Source: Novosphingobium sp.
Lineage (GTDB): Bacteria > Pseudomonadota > Alphaproteobacteria > Sphingomonadales > Sphingomonadaceae
Assembly (NCBI GenBank): GCA_017744735.1
Contig: JAGIAR010000004.1
Span: 434,001-498,000 of the forward strand
DNA length: 64,000 bases
Direction: 5' to 3'
Both the position numbers and the translations under genes were made by a program. The notes under the pieces were generated by a model. It was not told the origin of the DNA. It saw only the letters and a program-made list of their open reading frames with translations, and did not search any database. Shown one piece after another: positions 34,545 through 43,518 of the stretch. Within the stretch, counting starts at the first letter, position 1; each line of letters begins with the position of its first letter.

Positions 34545-34843
34545 GGCCGTCCTGCCTTGCCGTCTTCGTCCGGCGGATGGGCCACTGCGGCGTCGTGCCC
34601 GGTTCCGTTCGACAGAAACACCAGCCCCATCAACGCCCCACCTAGCATCACCGTCCCGCCGATGCCGAGCGCCGCGGCGATGTAGAGATGGATCGAGACC
34701 GGGCCGTCCTGCGCATAGAGCACCGCAAGCGCGGCCGCGACCACCACCAGCGCCGCCGCGCCGGTCGCGCGCAGGATTCTGCGATAGCGGCCCCAGGCAT
34801 GCGCCGCGGTTTCGGGATCTTCGAGCGGGGAGGGTGCGCGCAT
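34541..34843 (-). CDS. Two-helix membrane protein of unknown function
   Basis: This 100-aa protein (start ATG 34843; ATG 34855 also possible) has a hydrophilic N-terminus ([19 protein letters not shown]), two membrane helices ([18 protein letters not shown] and [19 protein letters not shown]) and a charged tail ([10 protein letters not shown]). It lies between two plus-strand genes and converges with the ferredoxin gene, sharing CTAG at their stops. It is probably a small integral membrane protein; no function can be assigned. Confidence 0.65.
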   Translation of the reverse strand: MRAPSPLEDPETAAHAWGRYRRILRATGAAALVVVAAALAVLYAQDGPVSIHLYIAAALGIGGTVMLGGALMGLVFLSNGTGHDAAVAHPPDEDGKAGRP

Positions 34844-35005
34844 CGCGCAGGCCATGCGCCCGGCTGCGGCGCTTGGCAAACGGGATCGCAGCCCGCACGG
34901 GCGGGATTTTGGGAGAATCGCGTCCATGTGACATACTCGCACGGTCGCCGCCTTCCCGGGGTCCTCGCCCGGGCCCGCGAGCAGAGCAAAAAATGGGAGA
35001 GCGCT

Positions 35006-35434
35006 ATGACGATCGGACGAATCATCCAGGGCAAGATCGAGGGGGTGGTCAGTTGCCAGACCGGCGCGACGGTCGAGGAGGCCGCCCGCCTGCTTGCAAA
35101 ACACCGGATCGGCGCAATGCCGGTGTTCGAAGACGGGCGGATCGCAGGGATCTTTTCCGAGCGCGACCTGCTCTACTGCATCGCGCGGGAGGGCGCGGCG
35201 GTCCTGGCCCGCCGGGTCGGCGAGGTGATGACGGCCCCCCCGATCACGGTCGAACCCGAGACGAGTGTGCTCGATGCACTGGCGCTGATGACCCGCCGGC
35301 GGATCCGCCACCTGCCGGTGGTGCGCCACGCTGAGGTGGAGGGCTTCGTCTCGATCGGCGACCTGGTGAAGCACCGGCTCGAGCTGGTCGAGGCGGAGGC
35401 GGAGCAGATGCGCGAATATATCCGCACCGCCTGA
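35006..35434 (+). CDS. Tandem CBS-domain protein
   Basis: This 142-aa protein consists of two CBS motifs (about residues 8-60 and 70-125): MPVFEDGRIAGIFSERDLL in the first and HLPVVRHAEVEGFVSIGDLV in the second. CBS pairs bind adenine nucleotides and usually regulate a partner enzyme or transporter; no partner is adjacent. ATG 35006 is preceded by GGGAGAG. The open frame extends upstream to 34688, but that part opposes the minus-strand gene and is not coding. Confidence 0.88.
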   Translation: MTIGRIIQGKIEGVVSCQTGATVEEAARLLAKHRIGAMPVFEDGRIAGIFSERDLLYCIAREGAAVLARRVGEVMTAPPITVEPETSVLDALALMTRRRIRHLPVVRHAEVEGFVSIGDLVKHRLELVEAEAEQMREYIRTA

Positions 35435-35482
35435 CGCATCGATGGCTTGAGCCGCGGCCTCCGCGATCCTACATCCGAACCC

Positions 35483-35809
35483 ATGCAAGCGCTCATCCTG
35501 ACCCCCGCCGCGGCGCAACGCGTCGCTTGGATCGCCCAGCGGCAGTCCAAGCCGGCTTTGCTGCGCCTCTCGGTCGAGGGGGGCGGCTGTTCCGGCTTCC
35601 AGTACAAGTTCGACCTTGCCGAGGCCGAGGAGGCCGACGATTCGGTGAGCGAGACCGACGGGGTCAAGCTGCTGGTCGATCCGGTAAGCCTCGAACTGAT
35701 CGCCGGAAGCACGGTGGATTTCGTCGAATCGCTCGGCGGCGCAGCCTTCAAGGTCGAAAACCCGCAAGCGGCGTCGGGCTGCGGCTGCGGCTCGAGCTTC
35801 GGAATCTGA
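35483..35809 (+). CDS. erpA: A-type Fe-S carrier (HesB/ErpA-like), outside SUF
   Basis: This 108-aa carrier has the three ligand Cys in GGGCSGFQY and ASGCGCGSS. It differs from the SUF-operon paralogue at 6383-6739 in a different middle region and an acidic stretch (LAEAEEADDS). ATG 35483 is chosen over an upstream TTG at 35447. It is followed 7 bp later by exonuclease III, probably co-transcribed. The ErpA naming is by analogy; it could equally be an IscA type. Confidence 0.86.
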   Translation: MQALILTPAAAQRVAWIAQRQSKPALLRLSVEGGGCSGFQYKFDLAEAEEADDSVSETDGVKLLVDPVSLELIAGSTVDFVESLGGAAFKVENPQAASGCGCGSSFGI

Positions 35810-35816
35810 ATTCCGC

Positions 35817-36590
35817 GTGAGGATCGCGAGCTTCAACATCAACGGCGTGCGCGCCCGGATGCCGCGTCTGCTCGAGTGGCTCGAGGAGCGCCGGCCGACC
35901 GTGGCCTGCCTGCAGGAGATCAAGTGCCAGGACGCGGACTTCCCTGCGCACGAGTTCGAGAAGATCGGCTACCGGGCGATCTGGCACGGGCAGAAGGGCT
36001 TCAACGGCGTGGCGATCCTGGCCGACGGATCGGAACCGTTCGAAATCCAGCGCGGCCTCGGCGGGGATCCGGAAGACGAGCAATCGCGCTACATCGAGGC
36101 CGAAGTGGGCGGGGTGCGCGTGTGCAACCTCTACCTCCCCAACGGCAATCCGCAGCCGGGCCCGAAATTCGACTACAAGCTTGCCTGGATGCGGCGGTTG
36201 CGCGCGCGGATGGCAGAATTGCGCGCGGCCGAAGTGCCGGCGGTGGTGCTCGGCGATTTCAACGTGATCCCGGAGGACAAGGACACCTTCTCGGTCCGGG
36301 CCATGGCGAGCGACGCACTGACCCAGCCCGAAACGCGCGACGCCTATTTCCGCATCCTCAACGATGGCTGGACCGACGCGATCGACACGCTCAACCCGCG
36401 GGGCGGGGTGTGGACCTATTGGGATTTCCAAGCCGGCGCATGGCAGCGCGATCAGGGCTTCCGGATCGACCACCTGCTGTTGTCGCCCGAATGCGCCGAC
36501 CGGCTCGTCGCTGCGGGCGTCGACAAGGCCTATCGCGGGCGCGAGAAGGCCAGCGATCATGCGCCGGTGTGGGTCGAACTGCGCGACTGA
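35817..36590 (+). CDS. xth: Exodeoxyribonuclease III (AP endonuclease)
   Basis: This 257-aa enzyme nicks DNA 5' of abasic sites and has 3'-exonuclease activity in base excision repair. Metal and catalytic motifs seen: NINGVRAR, LQEIKCQD, LGDFNVIPED, RIDHLLLS and the C-terminal SDHAPVWVEL. GTG at 35817 is the start; the start GTG-Arg-Ile-Ala-Ser-Phe-Asn is the family beginning. Its upstream neighbour is an Fe-S carrier gene; a strong terminator follows. Confidence 0.95.
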   Translation: MRIASFNINGVRARMPRLLEWLEERRPTVACLQEIKCQDADFPAHEFEKIGYRAIWHGQKGFNGVAILADGSEPFEIQRGLGGDPEDEQSRYIEAEVGGVRVCNLYLPNGNPQPGPKFDYKLAWMRRLRARMAELRAAEVPAVVLGDFNVIPEDKDTFSVRAMASDALTQPETRDAYFRILNDGWTDAIDTLNPRGGVWTYWDFQAGAWQRDQGFRIDHLLLSPECADRLVAAGVDKAYRGREKASDHAPVWVELRD

Positions 36591-36625
36591 CCCGTTAACG
36601 ACGCCGCAGGGGCGGCACGAACAAA

Positions 36626-36653
36626 AAAGCCCCTCCGACAAGGGAGGGGCTTT
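36626..36653. terminator. Bidirectional terminator between xth and the SleB gene
   Basis: An 11-bp stem AAAGCCCCTCC / GGAGGGGCTTT, 6-nt loop, has six A before it and three T after it, so it can act in both directions between the converging genes. Confidence 0.88.
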
Positions 36654-36677
36654 CGTGCAAACCCGATGGGCGAAGCC

Positions 36678-37322
36678 TCACCGATAGAAGATGTGACGAT
36701 CCACACGCGCGACCTGGGTGCGACCCCAGCCCGGCTTCACATAGGAAGCGTGGAAATAGAGCGCGTCCTTGGCCGGGCTGTCCCACAGGCCTTCATGCGC
36801 GATCCGCGCGGTCGCGACGGCATTGTGCCACGCGATCGACCCGGTGTTGATCGCCGGCATGTGGCCACCGTGGATGAAGGAGAATTGCGACGGCTGGTAA
36901 ACCACCCCGCAATAGCTGCCCGGGAACTTGCCCGATTCGGCCCGGTTGACGATCACGCTGCCGACTGCAAGCTGGCCGGCAAGCGGCTCACCGCGGGCTT
37001 CGAAATAGATCGCGCTGGCCAGGCAGCGCATGTCCTTCGACATTTCGCCGCCGGTTTCGATCGAATCGACGAGATCGGACAGCGAGCCGTGACTCTCGGC
37101 CACAGTCGGCGTCGCGCTTGGCAACGGCTGCACGACTTCGTTCGAAACGAACCGGACCGCGCCTGTTTCGGCGGTCCCTTCGGGGGGCTGGCTTGCCGTC
37201 CCGGTAGTATTTCCCCCCAAGGTCTTGTCTTGGGCAACCGCGCCGCTGGTGGCGGCGCCGGCAATCGGTAAGACCATCATTGCCACGGCGACTGCCGCAG
37301 CCTGCTGGAATTTGCGACTCAT
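36678..37322 (-). CDS. SleB-family cell wall hydrolase
   Basis: This 214-aa exported enzyme (signal peptide residues 1-30, MMVLPIAGAATSGAVAQ) has a C-terminal Hydrolase_2/SleB domain starting at CLASAIYFEARGE, where the Glu is the likely catalytic residue, through NRAESGKFPGSYCGVVYQP and ending WGRTQVARVDRHIFYR. It is expected to cleave peptidoglycan glycan strands in the periplasm. The linker (about residues 35-95) is Thr/Pro/Gly-rich. It stands alone. Confidence 0.9.
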   Translation of the reverse strand: MSRKFQQAAAVAVAMMVLPIAGAATSGAVAQDKTLGGNTTGTASQPPEGTAETGAVRFVSNEVVQPLPSATPTVAESHGSLSDLVDSIETGGEMSKDMRCLASAIYFEARGEPLAGQLAVGSVIVNRAESGKFPGSYCGVVYQPSQFSFIHGGHMPAINTGSIAWHNAVATARIAHEGLWDSPAKDALYFHASYVKPGWGRTQVARVDRHIFYR

Positions 37323-37541
37323 GAAATCGATCGTTTAGGCGGTGAACGTGCCCCGACGCAGGCAAGGGGCCGCCGCCGCGAAGCGATGGCCCGGTTACTG
37401 ATCGGTCAATTCGAAAAAGGCCTGCCGGCCGTTCCCCGTCTGCGTGCTAGCTCGACCGGCCGATTTGCCGGCGTCGCCGCCTCCGCTTGAAGTGCGCGCG
37501 CATTTAGAGTTCGGGGCGGCGTAGTCAACCAATCGCTAACT

Positions 37542-37865
37542 TTAATCGATGAATCGTTCCGCATCGGCGATATCCAGTTCGACGATCCACAGGTCGCCGT
37601 CCTGGCGCTTCCGCCGGTCGAGATATTCTTGAAACTCGTCCGGTTTTTCAGCGTCTTGAACCTTGGTCAGAGTCCACCTGCGACTGCCGTCGAGTTGCGG
37701 CATGCGTTCGTATGTTCTGTATTGCTTCCCGTTTTCGCAACAAACCAGCAGGATCGTACCGGCATCGCGTTCGCCTCTTGCGAGCACCGTCGCAAAGCCG
37801 CCCGCGCCGTCCACGGCCCGGATCAATGCCGAAATCTCGAGGTGGGCGGGGAGTCGATCGTCCAC
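37542..37865 (-). CDS. DUF1491 family protein
   Basis: This 107-aa protein matches DUF1491, found in alphaproteobacteria: LPAHLEISALIRAVDGAGG, TVLARGERDAGTILLV and the C-terminal DLWIVELDIADAERF. It is likely cytosolic. The function is unknown. It is 14 bp downstream of the thioesterase gene and on the same strand, so probably in an operon with ptsN and the thioesterase. The 219 bp beyond it, up to the SleB gene, hold no clear feature. Confidence 0.85.
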   Translation of the reverse strand: MDDRLPAHLEISALIRAVDGAGGFATVLARGERDAGTILLVCCENGKQYRTYERMPQLDGSRRWTLTKVQDAEKPDEFQEYLDRRKRQDGDLWIVELDIADAERFID

Positions 37866-37879
37866 GTCGCGACAGCCGG

Positions 37880-38392
37880 TTACGATTCGGGAACGGCGTA
37901 GCCGGGCAGCCCCGACAGGGCGATCCGCGAACGCATGAAGGTGCCGGTCCCGCGGCCGATTTCCTCGCCGGTGGCGTCGATCAGATTGGCTTCCGCAACG
38001 AACACGCGCCGCTTGCCGCTGACCCAGCGGCCTTCCGCGACGACCTTTCCCGCCCGGACCGGCGCGGTGAAATGGAGGTTGAAGCCGGTGGTCAGCAGGA
38101 AACGGTCCGACACGAGGCTGTTCGCGGCATAGAACGCCGCATCGTCGAGCATCTTGAAGTAGATCGTGCCATGGGCTGCGCCGGCCGCGTGATAGACCCG
38201 CTCGTCCACCTCGAACTCGATCCGCGCACGGCCGCGACCCGGGATTGCGAGACGCGAAGCGAACAATCGGTTGATCGGTGCCGCGGCATACAGGTTTTCG
38301 AGCGCGCGATAGTGCACCGCCGCGCCGGCTTCGCCGTGCTGGGCAGGGCCGTCTCCGAAAGGGGTGTCAGGCAGCGTCGCGGTCGGTGGCAT
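37880..38392 (-). CDS. PaaI-type hotdog thioesterase
   Basis: This 170-aa protein has the hotdog fold of PaaI-family acyl-CoA thioesterases: YHAAGAAHGTIYFKMLDDAAFYAANSL with the HG-x3-D-x2 pattern, then FLLTTGFNLHFTAPVRAG, and the C-terminal strand GKRRVFVAEANLID. It would hydrolyse a CoA thioester, substrate unknown. Its first 26 bp overlap the 3' end of ptsN. Confidence 0.87.
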   Translation of the reverse strand: MPPTATLPDTPFGDGPAQHGEAGAAVHYRALENLYAAAPINRLFASRLAIPGRGRARIEFEVDERVYHAAGAAHGTIYFKMLDDAAFYAANSLVSDRFLLTTGFNLHFTAPVRAGKVVAEGRWVSGKRRVFVAEANLIDATGEEIGRGTGTFMRSRIALSGLPGYAVPES

Positions 38393-38828
38393 TGGCCAGC
38401 AGCGCGTAAAGCGTCTGGGCGTCGCGCGCTTCCATCAGCGCCTCATGGGTGCGCTCGTCGCGCACCAGGCGCGAAATCGCCGCCAGCGCGTGAAGATGGG
38501 TGACGCCGGCATTCTCGGGCGAGAGCAGGCCGAACACCAGATCCACCGGCATTGCGTCGGCGGCTGCGAAATCGACCGGCTCCTTCAGGCGAAGGAGTGC
38601 CGCGACCGGCCGCTTGAGGCCCGGCACGCGGGCGTGCGGGATAGCGACGCCGCGGCCGAAGCCGGTGCTGCCAAGGGCTTCGCGCTCTTCAAGCCGCTCG
38701 AGCACATCCTGGGCATCGAGCTCGTAAACCGCCGCGAAACGCTGGGCCAGCTGAACCAGGATCGCATGCTTGGTTTCCGCCCGGATCACACCCACCGAAT
38801 CGGGCAAAAGGGTAAACAGTGACGTCAT
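38367..38828 (-). CDS. ptsN: PTS IIA-Ntr regulatory protein
   Basis: This 153-aa EIIA-Ntr has the active-site His in GVAIPHARVPGLKRPV, the family signature, and the usual body (LEEREALGSTGFGRGVA). It takes phosphate from NPr in the nitrogen PTS and modulates potassium transport and stress responses. It is downstream of hpf, the usual linkage, but rpoN, which often joins this pair, is absent here. Confidence 0.93.
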   Translation of the reverse strand: MTSLFTLLPDSVGVIRAETKHAILVQLAQRFAAVYELDAQDVLERLEEREALGSTGFGRGVAIPHARVPGLKRPVAALLRLKEPVDFAAADAMPVDLVFGLLSPENAGVTHLHALAAISRLVRDERTHEALMEARDAQTLYALLANATDRDAA

Positions 38829-38972
38829 CGCTCTACTTCAGACTCGATCTTGCATGGCTCCGTTGGACAAGTGATGCAGCGCATCAGCGCCAGAGCAGGC
38901 GAAAGGTTCCTATCCCAGATCAGAGAGTTACGCGGTGCCGTATAGACCGGCACCGCCAACTGCGAACCCGCT

Positions 38973-39542
38973 TCAGGACGGCTCCACCCAGCCGATCGAG
39001 CCATCGTGGCGGCGGTAGACCATATTATGGTGCCCAGTTCCAGCGTTTTTGAACAGCAAGGCGTTGGTGTGCCGCAGGTCGAGCATCATCACCGCATCCG
39101 AAACGGTCGCCAAAGGGATGTCGACCTTGGTCTCAGCGATCACCAGCGGGGCGTCGCTCTCGACGTCGGTTTCGGCTTCTTCCGGGGCGGGAGCGAACAC
39201 GGTGTAGGCCGCTTCTTCCTCGCGCGCGGCATGCGCCGCCTGCTCGTGCCGGTCTTTCAGCCGGCGCTTGTAGCGGCGCAGCTGGGTATCGATCTTGTCC
39301 GCCGCCTGATCGAAGGCAAGATGCGCATCGTGCGCTTCGCCATGCGACTTGAGGATCAACCCGTGGGTGACGTGGAGGACGATATCGCAGGCAAAGGCAT
39401 GGGTCGGCGCCTTGCCGAAGGTCACGTGGGACGAGAGGGCCCGGTTGAAATACTTGCCGATGGCCTGGTTCAACCGATCCGCGGCGTGGTCCTGCAAGGC
39501 GGCGCCGGTGTTCATCTGATGACCTGAAACGCGAATATCCAT
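38973..39542 (-). CDS. hpf: Ribosome hibernation promoting factor, long form
   Basis: This 189-aa long HPF has an N-terminal ribosome-binding domain (MDIRVSGHQMNTGAAL to about residue 100) and a C-terminal dimerisation domain (about residues 130-185; VMMLDLRHTNALLFKN, YRRHDGSIGWVEP). The long form pairs ribosomes into 100S particles in stationary phase. It lies 144 bp upstream of ptsN; the gap may hold a separate ptsN promoter. Confidence 0.93.
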   Translation of the reverse strand: MDIRVSGHQMNTGAALQDHAADRLNQAIGKYFNRALSSHVTFGKAPTHAFACDIVLHVTHGLILKSHGEAHDAHLAFDQAADKIDTQLRRYKRRLKDRHEQAAHAAREEEAAYTVFAPAPEEAETDVESDAPLVIAETKVDIPLATVSDAVMMLDLRHTNALLFKNAGTGHHNMVYRRHDGSIGWVEPS

Positions 39543-39594
39543 CGTAACGCTTACTCCTGCTGCGACCCGCCCCGGCGGCGCTCGAGCGTCAGGC

Positions 39595-40281
39595 TCACGC
39601 GTCCCAGAGCGGGGACTGGATCGTTGTCAGAAATGCACTGTGCCGCGCGAGTTCCTCGGGGCTCGCATCATGGGGGCGAGGTGCGCGGAATTCGCGCTCC
39701 CTTGCCGGGCTTGACCTCAATTCGACGATCACTTCCGCGACGCTCTGCGCCGCAAGCTCGAGCCCGATCTGCCGACCGCCGGTGAGTTCGACATAGACCT
39801 GGGCAAGCAATTCGGCGTCGAGCAGCGCGCCGTGGAGGGTCCGGTGGCTGCGGTCGATCCCGTAGCGGCCGCACAGCGCATCCAGCGACAGCTTGGCGCC
39901 CGGATGACGGCGGCGGGCGATCTGCAGCGTATCGACCATGCGCTCGTGGCCGACCGGATCGTAACCGCACACCGCAAGCTCGGCATTGAGGAAGCCGAAA
40001 TCGAAAGTCGCATTGTGCGCGACCAGCGGCGAATCGGCGATGAACTCGATCAGGTCCGCCACGCGTTCGTGGAACCGCGGCTTGTCGGCGAGGAAGCTGT
40101 CGCTCAATCCGTGCACCGCCTCGGCTTCGGCGGGCATGGTGCGATCGGGATTGAAATAGGCGTGAAAGGTACGGCCGGTCGAAACCCGGTTGATCATCTC
40201 GATGCAGCCCACCTCCACCAGCCGATCCCCTTTCTTGGGATCGAGACCGGTGGTTTCGGTATCGAAGACGATTTCTCTCAT
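39595..40281 (-). CDS. dnaQ: DNA polymerase III epsilon subunit
   Basis: This 228-aa proofreading 3'-5' exonuclease of the replicase is a DEDDh type: FDTETTGLD, HNATFDFGFLN and the terminal His/Asp pair in HRTLHGALLDAEL. The start is ATG at 40281 (MREIVFDTETTG). It belongs to the conserved left flank of the origin: dnaQ, coaE, aroE, maf, ppsR, all transcribed towards lower coordinates, i.e. away from oriC. Confidence 0.95.
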   Translation of the reverse strand: MREIVFDTETTGLDPKKGDRLVEVGCIEMINRVSTGRTFHAYFNPDRTMPAEAEAVHGLSDSFLADKPRFHERVADLIEFIADSPLVAHNATFDFGFLNAELAVCGYDPVGHERMVDTLQIARRRHPGAKLSLDALCGRYGIDRSHRTLHGALLDAELLAQVYVELTGGRQIGLELAAQSVAEVIVELRSSPAREREFRAPRPHDASPEELARHSAFLTTIQSPLWDA

Positions 40282-40329
40282 CGGGTTCAATATCGGCCCG
40301 AGCGAGGGCGCTGGCAAGGGGTGGAATGC

Positions 40330-40920
40330 CTATTGTGTCAGTTCGGCGACCAGTCGAGCCACTTCCTTGCGCGTTTCGGCAATCGAATGTCCGGTATCGA
40401 TCACGAAATCCGCCCGGGCGCGCTTTTCGGCGTCGGGAAGCTGCCGCGCGAGAATCTCGGCAAACCGTTCCGGGGTCATCCCGCGCCGGGCAAGCACCCG
40501 GGCACGCTGGGTCTCGAACCCGGCCGAGACCACCGCGATCGCGTCCAGCCCGGCTTCGCGGTGCGTCTCGAACAGCAGGGGAATGTCGAACACCACCAGA
40601 GGCGAGCCGATATGCTCGATCAGGAAGGCTTCGCGCTCGGCAGCTACCGCCGGATGGACGATCGCCTCGAGCCGCTTCATTGCACCGTCATCGCCGAACA
40701 CTTTTGCGCCCAGCGCCGCCCGGTCGACACCCGCAGGGCCGGTGGTGCCGGGAAATTCCGCCTCGATCGGGCCGAGCAAGGCGCCGTGAGGGCCTTGCAG
40801 GCGATGGACGCAGGCATCGGCATCGAACACCGGCACGCCGAGTTCGGCAAACATCTCCGCTACCGTCGACTTGCCCATCCCGATCGAGCCGGTCAGGCCG
40901 AGAATCTTCGGCCGGCTCAT
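40330..40920 (-). CDS. coaE: Dephospho-CoA kinase
   Basis: This 196-aa kinase performs the last step of CoA synthesis, phosphorylating the 3' position of the ribose. P-loop GLTGSIGMGKST (residues 7-18), FDADACVHRL, and the lid region HPAVAAERE are all present. ATG overlap (4 bp) with the aroE stop indicates coupling. Confidence 0.95.
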   Translation of the reverse strand: MSRPKILGLTGSIGMGKSTVAEMFAELGVPVFDADACVHRLQGPHGALLGPIEAEFPGTTGPAGVDRAALGAKVFGDDGAMKRLEAIVHPAVAAEREAFLIEHIGSPLVVFDIPLLFETHREAGLDAIAVVSAGFETQRARVLARRGMTPERFAEILARQLPDAEKRARADFVIDTGHSIAETRKEVARLVAELTQ

Positions 40921-41777
40921 CCGCCAAGCAGCTTGCGCAGCTCCGCGTCGCCCTCGTCTCGCGGCGGGGCGACGCCGAAGAATTTCTCGAATGCCTCGGC
41001 CGCCTGGCCGATCAGCATCGCGAGCCCGTCGACCGTGCGAAAGCCCTGCGCGCGCGCCGCCTGCAGCAGCCGGGTTTCCAACGGGTGGGTGACGATGTCG
41101 TAGATCACGCTGCCGGGCGGGACATGGCTGAAATCGAATGCCAGCGGCGGCTGCCCGGCCATGCCGAGCGGACTTGCGTTGACCACCAGGTCGAAGCAGC
41201 CGGCGCGGTCGTCGAAGGCGAAGTCGGTCGGTTCGGCGAAGTGATCGAGCGGCGCGACATGATGCTCGCCATCGGGATCGAGTTCGTCGAGCAGTGCCCG
41301 GGCCTTCGCCGGATCGCGCCCGGCCAGCACGATCACCACGTGCTGCTCTGCCAAAGCGGCGATAATCGCGCGGGCGGCACCGCCGGTCCCGAGCACGCGG
41401 GCCATGCGGAACAGATGGTCGCGTGCGAGCAGCGGGCGGAGCGGTTCGAGAAACCCGCCGGCATCGGTGTTGTAGCCGGCGAGCGCGCCGTCGGCGGAGC
41501 GCACCACCGTGTTCACCGCGCCGATCCGTTCCGCGAGCGGATCGAGCCGGTCGAGCGATTCGATTACCCTCTGCTTATGCGGCATGGTGACGTTGCAGCC
41601 GCGCCAGTGCGGATCGGCCGCGCGCGACGCAAGATAGTCCTTGAGCTGCTCGGCCGTGACATGCGCCGCGCGGTAGTCTGCAGCGAGGCCGAGCTTCGCG
41701 ATCCAGTAGCCATGGATCGCGGGCGACTTGGATTGCGCGATCGGATCGCCGATGACCTCTGCATAAGGCACGGTCAT
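40917..41777 (-). CDS. aroE: Shikimate dehydrogenase
   Basis: This 286-aa NADP enzyme reduces 3-dehydroshikimate in aromatic amino acid synthesis. Motifs: [17 protein letters not shown] (substrate Ser side), NVTMPHK with the catalytic Lys, [10 protein letters not shown] with the catalytic Asp, the NADP loop [11 protein letters not shown] and NASPLGM. Start ATG 41777 overlaps the maf stop by 4 bp. Confidence 0.96.
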   Translation of the reverse strand: MTVPYAEVIGDPIAQSKSPAIHGYWIAKLGLAADYRAAHVTAEQLKDYLASRAADPHWRGCNVTMPHKQRVIESLDRLDPLAERIGAVNTVVRSADGALAGYNTDAGGFLEPLRPLLARDHLFRMARVLGTGGAARAIIAALAEQHVVIVLAGRDPAKARALLDELDPDGEHHVAPLDHFAEPTDFAFDDRAGCFDLVVNASPLGMAGQPPLAFDFSHVPPGSVIYDIVTHPLETRLLQAARAQGFRTVDGLAMLIGQAAEAFEKFFGVAPPRDEGDAELRKLLGG

Positions 41778-42355
41778 GCGGTCAGCTCCGCTTCGGCGCG
41801 CAAGGCCGCGAGCACCGCCAGCAGGGGCATGCCGAGCACGGTGAACTGATCGCCCTCGATTCTGTCGAACAATTGCACCCCGAGGCCTTCGATCCGGAAC
41901 ACGCCGACGCAGCCGGCCACCGCCGGCCATTCCGCATCGAGATAGGCGGCGATAAAGGCGTCGGACAGTTCGCGCACATGCAGCAGAGCTTCGTCGGTGT
42001 GGCTCCAGACCACTTCGGTGCCGCGCGCCAGTGCCGCGGCGCTGACCAGTTGCATCGGCTTGCCGGAGAAGAACCGCAGGTGCTCCGCGGCATCCTCGCG
42101 CGTGGCGGGCTTGTCGAAACGCCGCCCCTCGACCACCACCAGCGAATCGCTTCCCAGCACCAGGCCGGTGGCCCGCTGCGACACCGCGAGCGCCTTCGCT
42201 TCGGCAAGCGCGCGCGCCACCGCGGCGGGCGCCGCGGCACCAAGACTGTTCTCGAGCGCGCGTTCGTCGAGATCGGCCGGCACGGCTTCGAACGCGACGC
42301 CCGCCGCGGCGAGCATTGCCTTGCGCGACCCGCTCTGCGAGGCGAGGGTAATCAC
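41774..42355 (-). CDS. maf: Maf-family nucleotide pyrophosphatase
   Basis: This 193-aa Maf protein hydrolyses non-canonical nucleoside triphosphates, with possible roles in cell division. Family motifs: [14 protein letters not shown], the [12 protein letters not shown] loop with the catalytic Asp and the C-terminal [13 protein letters not shown]. Translation starts at GTG 42355, overlapping the ppsR stop as GTGA. Confidence 0.92.
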   Translation of the reverse strand: MITLASQSGSRKAMLAAAGVAFEAVPADLDERALENSLGAAAPAAVARALAEAKALAVSQRATGLVLGSDSLVVVEGRRFDKPATREDAAEHLRFFSGKPMQLVSAAALARGTEVVWSHTDEALLHVRELSDAFIAAYLDAEWPAVAGCVGVFRIEGLGVQLFDRIEGDQFTVLGMPLLAVLAALRAEAELTA

Positions 42356-43188
42356 GGCAGCCCGCCCTCGCTGGCCGAGCCCGTCTCGCGCTCGTTGTAG
42401 AGCCGCATGATCGCGGCGGCGGTCTCTTCGATCGAGCGGCGGGTCACGTCGATCACCGGCCAGCCGTTGTCGCCGAACATCCGCCGGGCGAAGGCGACCT
42501 CCTTTTCCACGCGCTCCTCGTCGACATAGGAGGTCTCGGTACCTTCGTTGAGCGAGAGCAGGCGGTTGCGGCGAATCTCGACCAGCCGCTTTGGGGCGGT
42601 CGTCAGGCCCACGACCAGCGGATGGCGCAGGCCGAACAGCGACGGCGGGGGCGGGCTTTCCACCACCAGGGGAATATTCGCGACCTTGTATCCGCGGTTG
42701 GCGAGATAAATGCTGGTCGGCGTCTTCGAGGTCCGCGAGACTCCGGCGAGGACGATGTCCGCCTCTTCCCATTCTTCCCACAGCACGCCGTCGTCGTGCG
42801 CGATGGTGTAGTGGATCGCATCGACGCGGGCGAAATAGGCGGCGTCCATCATGTGCTGGCGGCCCGGCCGCCCGACCGCTTCCTGGCCGAGATGGCTTTC
42901 CAGCGCCTCGGTCACCGCATCCAGCGCCGCAACCATCGGCAGGCCGAGCGCCCGGCAGTGCTCCTCCAGCCGCTTGCGGGTTTCCGGATTGACCAGGGTG
43001 AACAGCACCAGGCCCGGATTGGCGGCCAGTTCGGTCAGGATCCGGTCGAGATGCTGCTGCGAGCGCACCATCGGCCAGAAGTGGCGGATGATTTCGGATC
43101 CCTCGAATTGCGCGAGCGCCGCCTTGGCGATCATCTCGAGCGTTTCGCCGGTGGAATCCGACAGGAGGTGGAGGTGGAGCCGGCTCAT
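42352..43188 (-). CDS. ppsR: Pyruvate, phosphate dikinase/PEP synthase regulator (DUF299)
   Basis: This 278-aa bifunctional regulator is predicted to phosphorylate and dephosphorylate PPDK or PEP synthase using ADP as donor. Nucleotide-binding [15 protein letters not shown] and the start [18 protein letters not shown] are typical. ATG at 43188 was chosen; the frame continues into the origin region but without conservation. It is the first gene left of oriC, as in Caulobacter. Confidence 0.93.
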   Translation of the reverse strand: MSRLHLHLLSDSTGETLEMIAKAALAQFEGSEIIRHFWPMVRSQQHLDRILTELAANPGLVLFTLVNPETRKRLEEHCRALGLPMVAALDAVTEALESHLGQEAVGRPGRQHMMDAAYFARVDAIHYTIAHDDGVLWEEWEEADIVLAGVSRTSKTPTSIYLANRGYKVANIPLVVESPPPPSLFGLRHPLVVGLTTAPKRLVEIRRNRLLSLNEGTETSYVDEERVEKEVAFARRMFGDNGWPVIDVTRRSIEETAAAIMRLYNERETGSASEGGLP

Positions 43189-43216
43189 GGCGCGCGCAGC
43201 GGACCTTTCCGCGGGT

Positions 43217-43225
43217 TGTGGACAA
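43217..43225 (-). promoter_or_regulatory. DnaA-box-like 9-mer
   Basis: TTGTCCACA on the minus strand, one mismatch to TTATCCACA, 29 bp from the ppsR start. Confidence 0.6.
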
Positions 43226-43446
43226 TCCCCGGCATAAACCACGGGAGCATTCGCCGGACAAGTTCGGCAGGGGATTCCACCCCCATCGCGAGTCCTTCCC
43301 GCGGCCAGATATGGACAGGGGGAAAGGCTTTTCGACAGGCTGGGGATAGCGGGGAAAGAGTTATCTTGACCTCGCAGCGTCGCGATTCGAACTCAGCCTG
43401 GTGCTGTTCATCGAGGGAGAAATCGGGCAAGGGCGCCCAATCCCCA

Positions 43447-43455
43447 ATATCCACA
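43447..43455 (+). promoter_or_regulatory. DnaA-box-like 9-mer
   Basis: ATATCCACA on the plus strand, one mismatch to TTATCCACA, 15 bp before the AT-rich block, where DnaA would load next to the unwinding region. Confidence 0.6.
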
Positions 43456-43470
43456 GGACCAACAGAGTCC

Positions 43471-43505
43471 ATAATCCCTTTATAAATCTATATTTTATTT
43501 GGATT
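43471..43505. other. AT-rich block, candidate DNA unwinding element
   Basis: Of 35 bases, only six are G or C, far below the surrounding sequence. It ends 13 bp before the hemE ATG and could also contain its promoter (TATAAA at 43481-43486). Confidence 0.65.
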
Positions 43506-43518
43506 GGACCTTTCCCAG

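Larger units (their letters stand above)
43189..43518. other. oriC: Probable chromosomal replication origin (oriC)
   Basis: This 330-bp gap lies between ppsR (minus) and hemE (plus), the position of oriC in Caulobacter. I see two near-consensus DnaA boxes: TTGTCCACA on the minus strand (43217-43225) and ATATCCACA on the plus strand (43447-43455), each one base off TTATCCACA. Two weaker ones are at 43310-43318 and 43341-43349 (two mismatches). An AT-rich block follows at 43471-43505. Genes diverge from the gap. It contains no credible gene: a 95-codon minus frame here looks spurious. No CtrA pair was found. Confidence 0.8.

Noticed and set aside
43381-43400. GATTCGAAC, resembling a tRNA T-arm
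   Set aside because: No anticodon stem, acceptor stem or CCA region around it; inside the origin gap by chance.
43185-43472. 95-codon minus-strand frame in the origin gap
   Set aside because: No ribosome-binding site or recognisable domain, and it overlaps the DnaA boxes; explained as non-coding origin sequence.
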